A stretch of DNA of 64,000 nt from Cephalotus follicularis (taxonomy: Eukaryota; Streptophyta; Magnoliopsida; Oxalidales; Cephalotaceae): assembly GCA_001972305.1 (NCBI GenBank), contig BDDD01000263.1:706987-770986 (forward strand), given 5' to 3'. Positions 11,191-22,505 of this stretch are shown here, one piece after another. A program made the position numbers and the translations under genes. Position 1 is the stretch's first letter; each line of letters opens with the position of its first letter. The notes beneath the pieces are model-generated. The model saw only the letters and a list, made by a program, of their open reading frames with translations, was not told the DNA's origin and did not search any database.

Positions 11191-11820
11191 GTACGGATCT
11201 TCGTTTCTTGATACACTCTTACTGATTTTATTAGAGTACAAATTCAGTTCTGTTTTGCGAATAAAATATGGATTCTTCGTTTAGCTATCATTCGGTTTTA
11301 TCTGAGTTGAGTCTCTTTGTTGAAATGTACAGATTCTATCGTTCTTTGGCTATCTGATTTTATTAAAACAATCCTGTTTCACTTTTATGATTAATGTACG
11401 GATTATTCTTGGATACTCCCTTCGATTTTATTTGAATAAAGTCAATTTTACTGTTTAATGATTATGTACGGATAACTCTTTCCTTGATATCCTCCTACTG
11501 GTTTGTTAAAGAATAAATTTCAGCTTTATCTTTCGTTATTGTACGGATTATCTTTGCTTTGGATTTCTCTGTCGGTTTTATTGAAATAAAGTCGGTTATG
11601 TTTTCTTTTGTACGGATGTCCTTCTTCCTTGGCTATCCTTCTGATTTTATTTGAGATAATTTTAGATTCTGTATTTAGTATGTATTTCCTTTCCTTGGTT
11701 TCTCTATCAGTTTTATTAAAATGAATTCAGTTTTACTTTTGTGAATGGGGTACGAATATTCTGCTCTTTGCTACTCTCTTCGATTTTAGCGAAATAAAAT
11801 CAGTTTTGGACATCTGAATT
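11191..11820 (+). repeat. ~70-bp minisatellite in G4 LTR
   Basis: Units begin with a GTACGGATT-like motif at 11191, 11266, 11327, 11396, 11466, 11541, 11610, 11682 and 11750, with spacings of about 61-75 bp. Each carries a TTGGCTATCC-like block, GATTTTATT and a CAGTTTTA-like block in order. Decayed units continue to about 11960. Divergence among units points to an old array. Confidence 0.85.
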
Positions 11821-12584
11821 ATTTGAAATGAATTCAGTTTTATGATATGTTTTATTTGGCTTTATGAACTAAGTATATTTTGCATTCCTCAAAATGAAGT
11901 CAGTTTGATATTTTGCGAAAACGAATATTTCTGGCTTTATAAATTCAGCTGTGATATGTCTCTTTATTGTGAAAATAAAAGAGTTGCCTTTTGATTATGA
12001 AAGTATGCGTTATGTGAAACTATACCGTTGAGAACGATTTATGATTATCTTTTGGGAAACCTTCCTATGTGTTTTAATTGATTTGATGAAATCAAAGTTT
12101 TTGAAATGGTGAAATACTGAGCATTTGTAACCACCTATGGGGGTACCATAGGCATGCTGTGGGCCTGGCACGGGGGCATGACACCTTCCGTAACGGTGTG
12201 ATTAGTTTACGGCGTCTCTCTAGGATATCCTTGGATAGGATTTGTGATAGAGGCGTATGGATCGATCCTAGTTGTATGATTTGGGATATGTTATGATATG
12301 GGAATTATACGTGTAGTGCCGTACACTGCAATTCTATTTGGCAATGTGGAATTAGCTACTCCCTTGCTATATGTGTTTCGATATGTGATATGTTATGTGG
12401 ATCAATATGGAACTTATGTTTTGAAAGGTTTCGTGTATGTTTCGAAAGTTATGGATTTGGTTTTTATGAAAATTCATACGTGATTTCAAAGAATGTTTAA
12501 ACTGATATATTGCTTAAGATTTCTGTTTAACTTTAAAATCTTACTACTTTTAAATTATCGTTATCATTATCGTTTACTGTTTAT

Positions 12585-12960
12585 TTTGTTTTGTTCCGTA
12601 ATTTTTTTGTTTCGCACTGTTCAGAAACTATTTTCTTTTGTTCCGTAAACTGTTCTTTCCTGTTTCGTAAAGTGTTTCGTTTCGTAAAATGTTTTGTATC
12701 GTATCGTGTTTGTTTCAGATACTGTATTGAGCATGATATTGTTTTGTTTCGGATACTGTGTTGTTTTGGTAAACTGTTTTATTTCGGATACAGTTTTGTT
12801 TCGTTCTGTTATGATTCGTAACTGATCTGTTATGATTCGTAACTGTTCTGTTTTGTTTCGTAAACCGTTCTGTTTTGATTCGTATCAGTTTTGATTCGTA
12901 TTTATGTTGTTTCGTAATTGATTTGTTTCATAAACTGTTCGTAAACTGTTTTATGATTCT
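12585..12960 (+). repeat. GTTTCGTAAACTGTT-type degenerate array
   Basis: Many imperfect copies of a 15-25-bp phrase made of CTGTT, TTGTTTCG and GTAAACTG in varying order. Period is irregular and there is no coding sense. Confidence 0.75.
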
Positions 12961-13357
12961 ATATCTGTACTGAGGTTTGCTCAACCGCATTTTTGTTTCC
13001 ATGCGGCAGGTTTTTAGGGGCAGCATGGACAAGTGTGATGAGAGAGTTACCCTATGTCAGAGGATCATCTAGGAGTTTGATCCGGTTATGTTTTTAGTAG
13101 TGTTATGGTCGTGTATAGGCCAGTTATCTAAACAGTATTGTGATTTTTGGATTATGACATCTTGGGTTATGATAAAGTTTTCAGATTATGTTTCAGATTC
13201 AGTTTATGTTCCATGATTATACATGTTTTCAGATTTTTTTTAGAACCACCACGTATTGATGATGATTACAAGATCATTGATATGTTTTAGTTCAGTTTTG
13301 TGTGACACACCGATCCTGAATCGGGAGTGATCCTGGTTCCGAATCGGGGGTGTTACA

Positions 13358-14277
13358 CCTTGTGTGCCATGCTTGAACACCTCGAGGAGTTGTATGGCGC
13401 CTAGTCGTCGACTGGAAAGGTAGATTTTCATCAGTCGGTCTCAAGATCAAACGTGATGCTACATATTCCTACTGGAACAACCTGAGAGGGAGGTAGATCT
13501 ATTGGATCTAGTTCCAAGGGTGAAAATTGAAGGAACAGGCAGTTAGTGGCAAGGGATGCCATTCTAGAAAGGATGAAATTGCTTAAAAAGGAGAAAGCAT
13601 GCTTCTATTGTGGGAACCAAGGGCACTGGAATAGAAATTGCAGTATATTCCTAAAATCGAAAGCTGGAGGTGTCTCAGGGACATGTACTTCCATGTTTTA
13701 TCTAGCTTACAATATAAGTTCAACTTGGGTATATGACTCAGGTTGTGAGACTAACATTGGTAACTCTTTGTAGGAGCTTAGAGAAGCTAGACAGTTGATG
13801 AGCTGGTAATGCTTAGGACTGGCGCCATGGTGATGTATTGTGGATTCGCACCAGTGTGATTGATGTTTATGAGTTGTAAATTTTTGTAAATGGTTATGTA
13901 ATAAAGACTTGATCTCTGTATAGAAAGAACATTATAAGAAACTTTGTTTCTATGTGATACATGTATAAGACGAGTTGAGGGCTCAAATTTTTTGTAAAAA
14001 TTCCTAGTTTTATACATCTCAATGTTCTAGTTTGTGAAAAAAGGCACGTGAACTAAAGGGATCTACGTCTTATACAATTACCATAATATTACATGAACAA
14101 TTCAAGGAACTACTAAAACACTATAAGAGACAAAATGATATAATTCCTTCATACATTTTGCATTGTACATTAGGTAATCCTAGCAATGCTACATGAACAC
14201 AATGGTTAAGGATGAACATCCAGGACAGTGAGTCCTTTCCATCGTGTGCACCATGTTTGATTGGTGTGATGACCATG
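13358..14277 (+). pseudogene. gag: C4 copia gag to pre-integrase fragment
   Basis: Plus-strand copia remnant whose upstream part is cut by G4. A 75-aa open frame holds the knuckle CFYCGNQGHWNRNC (about 13600-13641) and then the protease start STWVYDSGCETNIGNSL (about 13720-13770), followed by a stop at the codon after SL. Weak similarity to the following pol segment continues to the pre-integrase region (CTAGCAATGCTACATG, about 14180) and to CAPCLIGVMT just before the LTR start at 14278. Most of pol has been deleted. The matching part of C3 (54400-55330) is closely related. Confidence 0.8.
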
Positions 14278-14719
14278 TTGGAGTTGGGTGTCCCTACAAG
14301 CCATGAAGGGGCTAAATGGGTGTACATATTTGATATATTCCTTAATCGGAATAATCCATGAAAGCCTATGGTTGGCTACATGTATGTACTTTACACTCTT
14401 ATCCTAAATTCTAACTTCCAGTTATGTTCAATTGTGCATATATATATTCACAATGGCAAACCGGCTATATGTTATATCCCAAACCGTGAAAAGTGGATCA
14501 GTTGATCACCATGTTAACTGAGTACACTTATAGCACCCTATCACCGAGGGTTTGGATCTCATTCCTAGAGAGGTAATGGGAATGAGATCCTTAGTCCCTT
14601 CAGACAGAAGTTCCAAGTCATAGGTTCAATTTTTTGATTAACCGTAAAGACTTTCCGTATTATGCTTAGGATGGCTTCTCTCATTGCCGTTTGGATGGAA
14701 ATAAAGCTGATGCGGGTTT
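14278..14719 (+). repeat. C4 LTR (left part)
   Basis: TGTTGGAGTTGGGTGTCCC begins an LTR clearly related to the C3 LTR (shared blocks such as GTTGATCACCATG, TTCCAAGTCATAGGTTCA and GCTGATGCGGG). It is interrupted at 14719 by C2. Confidence 0.75.
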
Positions 14720-17015
14720 TGAGAACCTATGGCTCATAGGGCAACGGAAGCACTCAATTTGAATTTTCGGTATTAGGGTGTTTGACTTTAATTCCAACTG
14801 AATAGTTAATTCCCAAGCAATGAGAAAACTCTAACACCTATTATCAAAGAGTCCCAAATAATGTCCAAGATCACTAATTAAGCAAACAATCAAATCCAAT
14901 GCCATCACCAATCATCATGTAATTCGAAATCTCAAAGACAAAAGAAGGAGAAGAAAATATTACCAAAGTGAAGAACTCCTTTCTTCAAGTCAAGCTCCCT
15001 CTACTCTTTAATCCAAAACCAAAAGCTCCAAGACCTTCCTTTTACCACGGCAAGGAGGAGAAGATGGAGAGGTTTTGTGTTTAACTTAGACTAAATCAAG
15101 CTAGGTAAAGATTTAATGTAATGCACAAAGAAATCTCCACCTAAAATGATTAAGGAAGTGTATAAGGTTTAGTTGATATGAAACTCTCTTTTCTTGGAGG
15201 CAAAATTGGCGCCTTCACTTCTTGAAAAAGAGATGCACAACCACACAAGAGAGAAACGGGAGAGAGAGCAATATGTGAGAGGGAGAGATTGCAAGAGAGA
15301 ATGCAAATTTTCGTGCATCTCATGCAAGACCAAAAGCAAAATGTGATTAAGTAAGTCTTCAAAACATCTCACTTAATGCATTTGTCTTTTATGCAATAAT
15401 TCCCTTTTGTCTTCTAGCATTTAATGCAAGAATGACTCGTCAATTTACAACCATGTAAATTCCTCACATGTTCCTTCATTTTCTCTGCACTTGGCCACCA
15501 CACATTCCTCTCAAATTTTTATGATTGTCGTGTGTTACAAGATGAAGAAATAGAGTTGACAAAGTCAACATGTGTGGGCAACTATTTGGGTATCATTTGG
15601 ACCTCCCAACATTTGATAATATTGAGCCCAAATAACAAGCCAATGTGGTCCACTCTTTGGCCCAAAAATTTGGTCAAGACAAGGTAATTAATCCCAAGAC
15701 CAAAGTTAGCCCAATGCTCTCTCATTACAATAAGTTCCCAAAGCACTTAATGTAAATTCATATCAACCCTTCGCTTGGAATATTTTATCGTGGTACTGCA
15801 TGGACCCGAATCTAGCAAAGTAACATCTCCTTGATGTCAACCTTGTACTAAATGACATGTTTCTCTACACGTCAACCAGTTCAAGATCAGGCAGGACCCA
15901 AAAGCCTGTCGATCTCCAATATGATGATAAATTCTCAAATCATCCCGTTTGTCTGGTACGACTATTCTAATAGTCACTGACTATTAAAATAGCCCCAGTG
16001 TGATCTCCAGTCATCCCCTGGATCCGTGTATTACCATGTCTATCAATCAGGGACCGAATAGCCAGTCGCTTTACCCAGTCATCGGCATATGTGTCATGTT
16101 TCCCTCGTCATACTTAGCTCCGATCAACGGTCTAGGGTTTGGATGAATGTCACCCCTAGATTTAGTCATGATACTAAATATCTATGATCGCACTGAGACT
16201 ATGACAGACCTCCCATGGAAACTACCCCATCTATGGTCTGTCTATAACCTTTACAGGATTTTAAGTCTGCAACGTACATAGATAAATAGAGCTGGTCACC
16301 CTCAGCCTGGGTGTGATGATCCCTTGTTGCGCACTCGCTCATACATCTCAATGCAGCTTCCACAAGACCCAAAGACAACCCTTTTGTCAGCATGTGGCTA
16401 GTGCTGGGGAAGGTGAAAATCAAAGTCAAGCAGTCACCACACAATGCATGCTAGTCGCTCAGGTCAAAGGAGACAACGCATGCGTAGACCTACTAGTCAC
16501 CATAGACTATACATTACCAAGACCGTAGGAATCCCTATTGACATGGGTATTGAATATCCAAATATGGATCCTATTGGTGGGTCAGTTTAGCATCATGCAT
16601 CCGCGCACGCACTCCACATTAGATTTAGGATAATACTGAATGGTCCATAAGAAGATCCATCCTCCCTCCCTGGGAGCAAGCATAATATGTCAAGTATTTA
16701 TCACGGTTCAACAATGGCCCAAAGAAAGTGAACCTATGACTTGGAACAGTTTAGTCACAGGGAAAAAGGATCTCATTCTCATGGCCTCCTTCGCCAGAGA
16801 TCCAACCCTTCGATGTGACAGGGCTATATATAGCATACAGTTAATTAAAATTAATTATTATGTTCGTTTTTGTAGGTTGGGATGAGCCATATAATCATGC
16901 CAATATAAATAAACGTGCACATAGAACATAAATGGAATACAGAACTGTATAAATCAAGAGTGTATAAATACAAACACCATACCACGTGACATGTAGGGAC
17001 ACCCCTAATCTAACA
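14720..17015 (-). repeat. C2 3' LTR
   Basis: On the minus strand it starts TGTTAGATTAGGGG after the purine tract. The proposed end is CATAGGTTCTCA at 14720, where C4 LTR similarity stops. About 2.3 kb. The first half is related to the C3 LTR; the terminal kilobase (14720-15790) is unrelated and non-coding. The 14720 boundary is inferred. Confidence 0.65.
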
Positions 17016-17022
17016 ATCTCTC
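17014..17022 (-). promoter_or_regulatory. C2 polypurine tract
   Basis: Minus strand GAGAGATTG directly before the LTR start TGTTAGATTAG. C3 has GGGAGATTG in the same place. Confidence 0.8.
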
Positions 17023-17580
17023 ACTTGGCCCTTCAAGCCACAATGACCTATAGCCCAAGCCCCTTGCATTTATGTGTCTCTCAAGTACAGTGCTGCTCAA
17101 AGCCTTGGTTAGTGGGTCTGCTAAGTTTGCCTCCGTGGTAACTCTCTCAAAGGTGATGCCACCTCTGTCAATGATCTCTTTGATCAGATGATCCCGTCGC
17201 AATATGTGTTTGGAGCGATGATGAGAAAGTGGCTCTTTGGCTTGTGCAACAGCCCCATCGTTGTCACAGTATACCAGCAATGGTAGGAACCACATCACGT
17301 TCAGTATTGAAATTTCGTATACAAACAACTTCCTTAGCAGCATCGGAGGTTGCAACATACTCTTCTTCTGTTGTGGAGTCCGCATTAGTTTCTTGCTTCG
17401 AACTCCTCCAGCTCACAGCACCGTCGTTCAGGATGAAAATGAATCCTGAAATGGACTTGTGATCATCCGGATCACTATTGAAACTAGAGTCGGTATAACC
17501 CTCTAATTTCAATTCACTATCTCCTCCATAAGTCAAAAATGTATCCTGAGTCCTTCTCAGTTGTTTGAGAATACCTTTAA
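17023..17580 (-). pseudogene. pol: C2 RNase H
   Basis: Copia RNase H in two frames. The first part (17264-17536) reads EGYTDSSFNSDPDDHKSISG, then AVSWRSSKQETNADSTTEEEYVA. A frameshift near 17300 leads into YCDNDGAVAQAKEPLSHHRS and the end domain EANLADPLTKAL (17023-17290). Key Asp and Glu residues (YTDSS, TTEEEY, CDN) are present. The break makes it inactive as it stands. Confidence 0.85.
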
Positions 17581-17587
17581 CTATTTC

Positions 17588-18500
17588 CTAGTGTTTCTCA
17601 TCGGGGTCAGAATGAAATCGACTAGACATACCTAAGGCATAAGCGACATCAGGCGTAGTACACGACATGGGGTACAGGATGGAACAAACAGCCAAAGCAT
17701 ATGGCTGCCTACTCATACGTGTCCTCTCCTCATTTGTCTGTGGAGACATTCTCTTGGAGAGGTGAATTCCCTGACCAATTGGTAGTAGGCCACGCTTGGA
17801 ATTCTCAAAGACATACCGTTTCAGCACTTTGCTGATGTAGTGGTTTTGGGAGAGCCCTAGGAACCTATTAGATCTATCTCTACAGATCTTTATACCCAAT
17901 ATATAGAAAGCATCTCCCAAATCCTTCAGGGAGAAGTTCTTGGATAACTATACTTTAACGGACTGTAACATACCCACATCATTCCCTATGATTAGTATGT
18001 CGTCCACGTATAGTACCAAGAAAGTGATGTTTGCGCGATCCTGTTTTCGGTAGACACAAGGCTCATCTACGTTTTTGATGAAACCTAAAGTCTTAACGGT
18101 CTCATCAAAACGGATATTCCAGCTACGGGATGCTTGCTTAAGGCCATAAGTAGACCTTTGGAGCTTGCACACTCTTTGTGGATGCTCCCTGGATGTAAAC
18201 CCCTCAGATTGGGACGTATTAATGTCCTCTTCAAGATAGCCATTCAAGAAGGCTGTCTTGACATCCATCTGCCATATCTCATTTTCATAATGAGCGGCAA
18301 TAGCAAGAAATATCCGGATGGACTTAAGCATAGCAACTGGTGAGAAAGTTTCGATATAATCGACTCCTGTCTTTGCCTATACCCTTTCCCGACCAATCGC
18401 GCTTTATAAGTCTCTATATTACCATCAACGCCAATCTTCCTCTTGAAGATCCATTTGCAGCAAATAGGGTTAACACTACCAAGTTCCATACTTGGTTGGC
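17588..18500 (-). pseudogene. pol: C2 reverse transcriptase
   Basis: Copia reverse transcriptase in frame-shifted blocks: CKWIFKRKIGVDGNIETYKA at about 18400-18460, then IWQMDVKTAFLNGYLEEDI and CKLQRSTYGLKQASRSWNI, then the catalytic LYVDDILIIGND (about 17980-18020). After a stop near 17948 the thumb follows (GDAFYILGIKICRDRS). The active-site YVDD is intact. At least two frame changes and one stop were introduced. Confidence 0.9.
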
Positions 18501-18718
18501 GTACATGGAGTCCACCTCGGATTTCATGTCTTCAAGCCATGCCCCGGATTTAGTGCCCTTCACTGCTTCCTCATAGCTAACTGCTCGTCATCATCGATGT
18601 CATTGAGTTCATCAGTGCCCTCAATGAGAAAACAATATCTCTCAGGCGCTGTTGAAACTCGGCCTAATCTCCTCACCAGAGGAGTGCCTTCCTATGATCC
18701 TTTTTCAGGTTGGGGTCC

Positions 18719-19559
18719 TTACCCAATTATGTCTCTAGAGGGTTCAATCTCTAATTCCTCTTCATCCTGTGGGCTTTCACTAGGTGATAACTCTCTCAGT
18801 TCCACCTTGCTCCCACTGCTCCCTGTAAGCAGGTATTCCTTCTCTAGGAATTTAGCAGTTCGTGAAACAAAAAACCTTTTGTTCACTGGAATGGTAAAAG
18901 TAGTATCCCATGCTCTCCTTAGGATACCCCAGAAACCAACAACGATACGCTCGTGCCTCCAGCTTAGAAGCCTCTTGCCTCTTAACATAAGCTGGACAGC
19001 CCCAAACCCTTAGATGGTTTAGGCTAGGTTTCCTCCCTTTAAATATCTCGTAAGGAGTGGAGGGGACGGATTTAGAAGGAATCCAGTTTAGGATGTACGC
19101 TGCCGCTTGCAGCGCATAACCCCAGAATGATATAGGCAGATCTGTAAAAGACATCATGGACTAGACCATATTCATCAAGGTCATATTCCTCCGCTCGGAC
19201 ACACCATTGTGTTGTGGTGTTCCGGGAGGTGTCCATTGAGAACGAATTCCGTTATCCCTAAGATAGCCCAGGAATTCAGTAGACAGGTATTCACCACCTT
19301 GATCCGACCGGAGGATCTTAATGGGTTTACCCATTTGCTTTTCTACTTCTAGTCTGAATTCTTTGAATCTCTTAAAGGCCTCAGACTTGTGTTTCATCAG
19401 AAACACGTACCCAAACCGTGACAAGTCATCGGTGAAGGTAATGAAGTAGGGATAACGTCCATAAGCATTGACCGACATAGGTCCGCAGACGTTGGTGTGG
19501 ACAAGCTCCAATATGTCCACTGCCCTTTCTCCTACCCTGGAGAAGGGAGATTTGGTCAT
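18719..19559 (-). pseudogene. pol: C2 integrase
   Basis: Integrase core and C-terminal part. The first catalytic position reads VHTNVCGPM rather than the family-typical VHTDVCGPM, an Asp-to-Asn change from a G-to-A transition at a CpG (codon at 19491-19493). The second Asp (RSDQGGEY) and the Glu (NGVSERRN) are kept. A stop follows LMNMV near 19161, after which WGYALQAAAYILNWIPSKS and RVWGCPAYVKR (copia core end) continue in the same direction. The linker at 18500-18850 is weakly conserved. Confidence 0.85.
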
Positions 19560-19963
19560 CTCGCCAATAAGACATGGCTCACAGTAGGAAAGGAATCCAC
19601 GTCCTGGATGTCAAGAAGACCATCCTTAACCAAACGTGTTAATCTAGCATCGCTAGGATGACCTAATCTACAATGCCATATATATGAAGGATTTATATCG
19701 CTTATATCTCTTTGTCTTTTAGTGCTAGTTCCAGTTTGAATTGTTAAAGCCATTTGTTGATTTGTATTTAAAACATAAATCCCATTGTCTATGTGTCCCA
19801 CACATATAAGAACTTTATTATGCATAAGACTACAAGTAAATGCAGTAAAAGTGAGCTCCATGCCCATCTTATACAAATAGGAACTAGAAATAATGTTCCT
19901 TAGAAGGTTCCCAACATAATAACGAGGATCAAGTCTGAATACATTCCTATTCAACAAAAACAA
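19556..19963 (-). pseudogene. pol: C2 pre-integrase (zinc-binding) domain
   Basis: Segment ending with YIWHCRLGHPSDARLTRLVK, the pre-integrase HxxxH part. The following Cys pair expected in copia elements is altered (FPTVSHVLLAR), and the frame changes into the integrase core at about 19560. Confidence 0.8.
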
Positions 19964-20355
19964 CTAAAAAATGCCTACATAAGTGGTGTGAATCCTCGAC
20001 CCATCACCAAGGCCTAAGCCAAGTGCTTCCCTAGCATCAAGCTTTCTTGCTCCTCTTAGCCCATGCAAAGAGTTACAAATATTAGTTCCACAACCTGACT
20101 CCAAAACCCAAGTTGAACTAACATTTTCAGCTAGAAAAAGCTCAATCATAAAAGTACCTAACGCTGACGCACTTCCTGATTTGGACTGTTGGAACTCTCG
20201 ACACTGAGATCTCCAATGACCTTGATTCCACTATAGAAGCAACAACCTTCATCCTGAAGCTTTTGGATCGTGTCAAAGATGGCTCCCCCAACCACTGGCC
20301 CCACCGACCTAGTAGGTTGTCTTCCGTTCTTCTTCTTCTTCCCTTTAGAAATCAT
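19964..20355 (-). pseudogene. pol: C2 protease and nucleocapsid knuckle
   Basis: STWVLESGCGTNICNSLHGL shows the protease start; the catalytic Asp of D-S/T-G is replaced by Glu (LESG), as read here. Upstream the zinc knuckle has decayed (CCFYSGIK where CFYCG.. is expected) and is broken by a frameshift at about 20160-20230. Confidence 0.8.
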
Positions 20356-20385
20356 GGGTGCCTCGCCCTTCGACTTAGATCCTCT

Positions 20386-21054
20386 CTACCTGCTCTTATT
20401 AGGAGTTTTTCGGGAAGAAGAAGAAGGTAGAAGTATCACATTAGACTTGGATTTCCCATGTTCGATGTCTACTATGGCCGTACGAAGCATTTTCACAAGC
20501 CCAGGTAAATCCGTGTCCACCTTGTTCATGTGGAAATTTGTGATGAATTGGGAGTATGACCGTGGAAGAGAGCAAGGCACCAGGTCAATGTAAAAATCAG
20601 TGTCCATGGTGAGATCTAACTGATGCAGCTTCTCAATGAGATCTATCATCTTCAGTCCATGTGCGTGGACAGAAGCTCCCTTGGTCATCTTTGCAAAAAA
20701 GAGCTGACGTGACAAGTTAAACCTCTCGGTTCTAGACCAAGATCCATACAATTCCTGAAGACGGAGAAGTATGTCTCCAAGAGTTTCAAGTTTCTCGTGC
20801 TGTCTTTGTAATTTTGGGACCATACCCGAAATCGCTAGGTAACAAGCTTTCTCATCCTCATATATCCATTTGGCCCACTTGGCCTTTTGCTCTTCTGTCG
20901 AAGTAGCTCCCAATATAGGGGGGCTCTTAGTCATGACATAAGCAAGCTTCATACTCATGAGTGCTAAGAGCAGATTGTGCTGCCAATCCATAAAGTTTGG
21001 ACCCGTAAGCTTATTAGTTTCCAATATGCGTGAAAGTGCTGTGCCAACTGACAT
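20386..21054 (-). pseudogene. gag: C2 gag
   Basis: A 222-aa open frame from Met at 21054, with ILETNKLTGPNFMDWQHNLL and then the UBN2-like alpha-helical gag core (LQELYGSWSRTERFNLSRQL, ASVHAHGLKMIDLIEKL). It ends in a Ser-rich stretch and then a stop. The C-terminal part with the knuckle is in another frame. C1 gag is clearly related. Confidence 0.85.
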
Positions 21055-21380
21055 TTTAAGCAGAGTCTGTATATATCTAGCAACCTATAAAAGAGGAAAC
21101 ATAAAAAAGAGAAATTTTAGCAGAAAATTCCATTTAATGTTATTACCATAATCCTTGCTCTTTTGTAATTATGGCTCCTCCCACTATTCTAATCGTATCC
21201 ACACCCCCATGTGGAATTCGAGAAGCCTCTTGCTTCCTAGTGGGGATCGAAATCTATCCAAAATATCACAGTCCCAGCTGTAGCTGTGCAAACTATAATA
21301 TCTAAATACGTAGGTACGAGTACCAATTTACATTCTCGGGCTTTTCCCTCGAAATGTAAGATCCGATACAAAACATTCGG
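21055..21380 (-). other. C2 leader remnant
   Basis: Non-coding. It shares the block ccactattctaatcgtat and the gaattcgagaag context with the C1 leader (4890-4935) and, on the opposite strand, the C3 leader (53960-54030). It is cut by the G2 LTR at 21381. Confidence 0.65.
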
Positions 21381-21948
21381 TGTCACGCCCCGAACCACGA
21401 GAGCAAACCCCCAATTTTCGACGCGCGACGTGCATTTCCTTCAACCATTCATATCATATATAATCAACCTCCAGAAAGTGCTATAAATTTAAATTTTTAA
21501 ACAATCATTTATGTTAGCAGAATAATCAGATTAAATAAAATCTAACTCTTATAATCTCCCAAAATTTCGGCATGAAGTATTCATTTATCGCACTACATCC
21601 CCCTGTAAAGAAAACACATTTATATAATATGGGCTCAGCTCTTAACAACCACACTCTCGTACGAGGAAATCAGCTAAGTATCTCATTTTGAGGTCCCGTC
21701 CATATCTTGTACATCAACACAAATAAGGCATTGCCACAAGCCGGCAGGTCGATAGCTGGAAATAAACATATCTCTTATAATCATTGTCTAATAGGTTCGT
21801 CCAATACAAGCTTTATATAAGTAAAGACAAAAAGTAACCACACGCAGTCATATACGACAACAACATAATCCCACAGTACTACTATCAAGGTCCCTGTTAA
21901 GCATCCATTCGTTCCAGTCCGTATCACCGTGATCCATCACTTGGGCCT

Positions 21949-21986
21949 GACCCATTCCATTACAGTGAAGTGAAATGAAATGGGTC
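21949..21986. promoter_or_regulatory. LTR hairpin GACCCATT...AATGGGTC
   Basis: Arms GACCCATTcCATT and AATGaAATGGGTC form a 12-bp stem with one mismatch. The same hairpin is at about 40345-40385 in the other G2 LTR, and a tighter version is at 41160-41187 in the distinct G3 LTR, each followed by AGCGAC. Confidence 0.75.
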
Positions 21987-22394
21987 AGCGACATAACGCC
22001 AGTAGGTATACCACATGCCATGTATGCAACATTATAATGATATGCTATGCATGCCACAGGGTAGTAAGGTGCTATGCATGCATCCAGTGTAATCATAAAT
22101 CATGTGTGAACAATATATATATATATATATATGTCAATATGCCATGTGATGTCATGTGTATAAATGGAAATTGTGGACAGCTTCAATATACCAGCCGTCC
22201 CTAAGCGGGGTATATCTAGCTAGTCCTAATCACTTCAAGGTGGTAGGCCTATAAACAATCCATGTATCAATCCGTTTCAATCATAGGGACAATCAGTCCA
22301 TAGGGTCCATCCCACCCTTGACGCACTTTTGGTGTCATGGAAGAGTGAGGAATGAGATAACACTGACCACGTCATTTATTCATAATTTATATGG

Positions 22395-22505
22395 GTCTTC
22401 CCAATGTGTGGGGTCCACTCCATGTATTTGGTTCCTCCCAACGTGTGGGGTCCGCCCATGTATTTGGGTCCTCCCAATGTGTGGGGTCCGCGCCATGTAT
22501 TTGCA
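22395..22505 (+). repeat. ~40-bp tandem repeat, 3 units
   Basis: Units of GTCCTCCCAATGTGTGGGG plus CCATGTATTTG repeated three times. In the 5' LTR of G2 (about 40795-40838) the G3 insertion falls in this repeat. Confidence 0.85.

Larger units (their letters stand above)
9950..13357 (+). repeat. G4 3' LTR (3.4 kb)
   Basis: Starts TGTAATATCCCG right after the polypurine tract and ends GGGGGTGTTACA at 13357. Beyond the end the sequence is copia gag (C4), so this is an insertion into C4. A GC- and CpG-rich block lies at about 10200-10790, a 70-bp minisatellite at 11191-11820, and a GTTTCGTAA-type array at 12585-12960. Short ORFs in the GC-rich block have no recognisable domain. Confidence 0.8.
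14720..21380 (-). mobile_element. C2: Ty1/copia element, nearly full pol
   Basis: Minus-strand copia element with 3' LTR (14720-17015), polypurine tract, then RNase H, reverse transcriptase, integrase, pre-integrase, protease and gag in the expected copia order, and a leader cut at 21380 by G2. The 5' LTR must lie beyond G2 and G3, outside the window. It sits inside the C4 LTR. The pol sequence is of the TNT1/Tork-like kind (QGGEYLSTEF, YVDD, SGFIFILN.GAVSWRSSKQ) but carries several frameshifts and stops. Confidence 0.85.

Noticed and set aside
14720..15790. Separate insertion distinct from the C2 LTR
   Set aside because: No terminal repeats or TSD seen; the simplest reading is the terminal part of the C2 3' LTR, although the boundary is uncertain.
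18492..19013. 173-aa plus-strand ORF
   Set aside because: Lies antisense to C2 integrase and the linker, which have clear family motifs on the minus strand.
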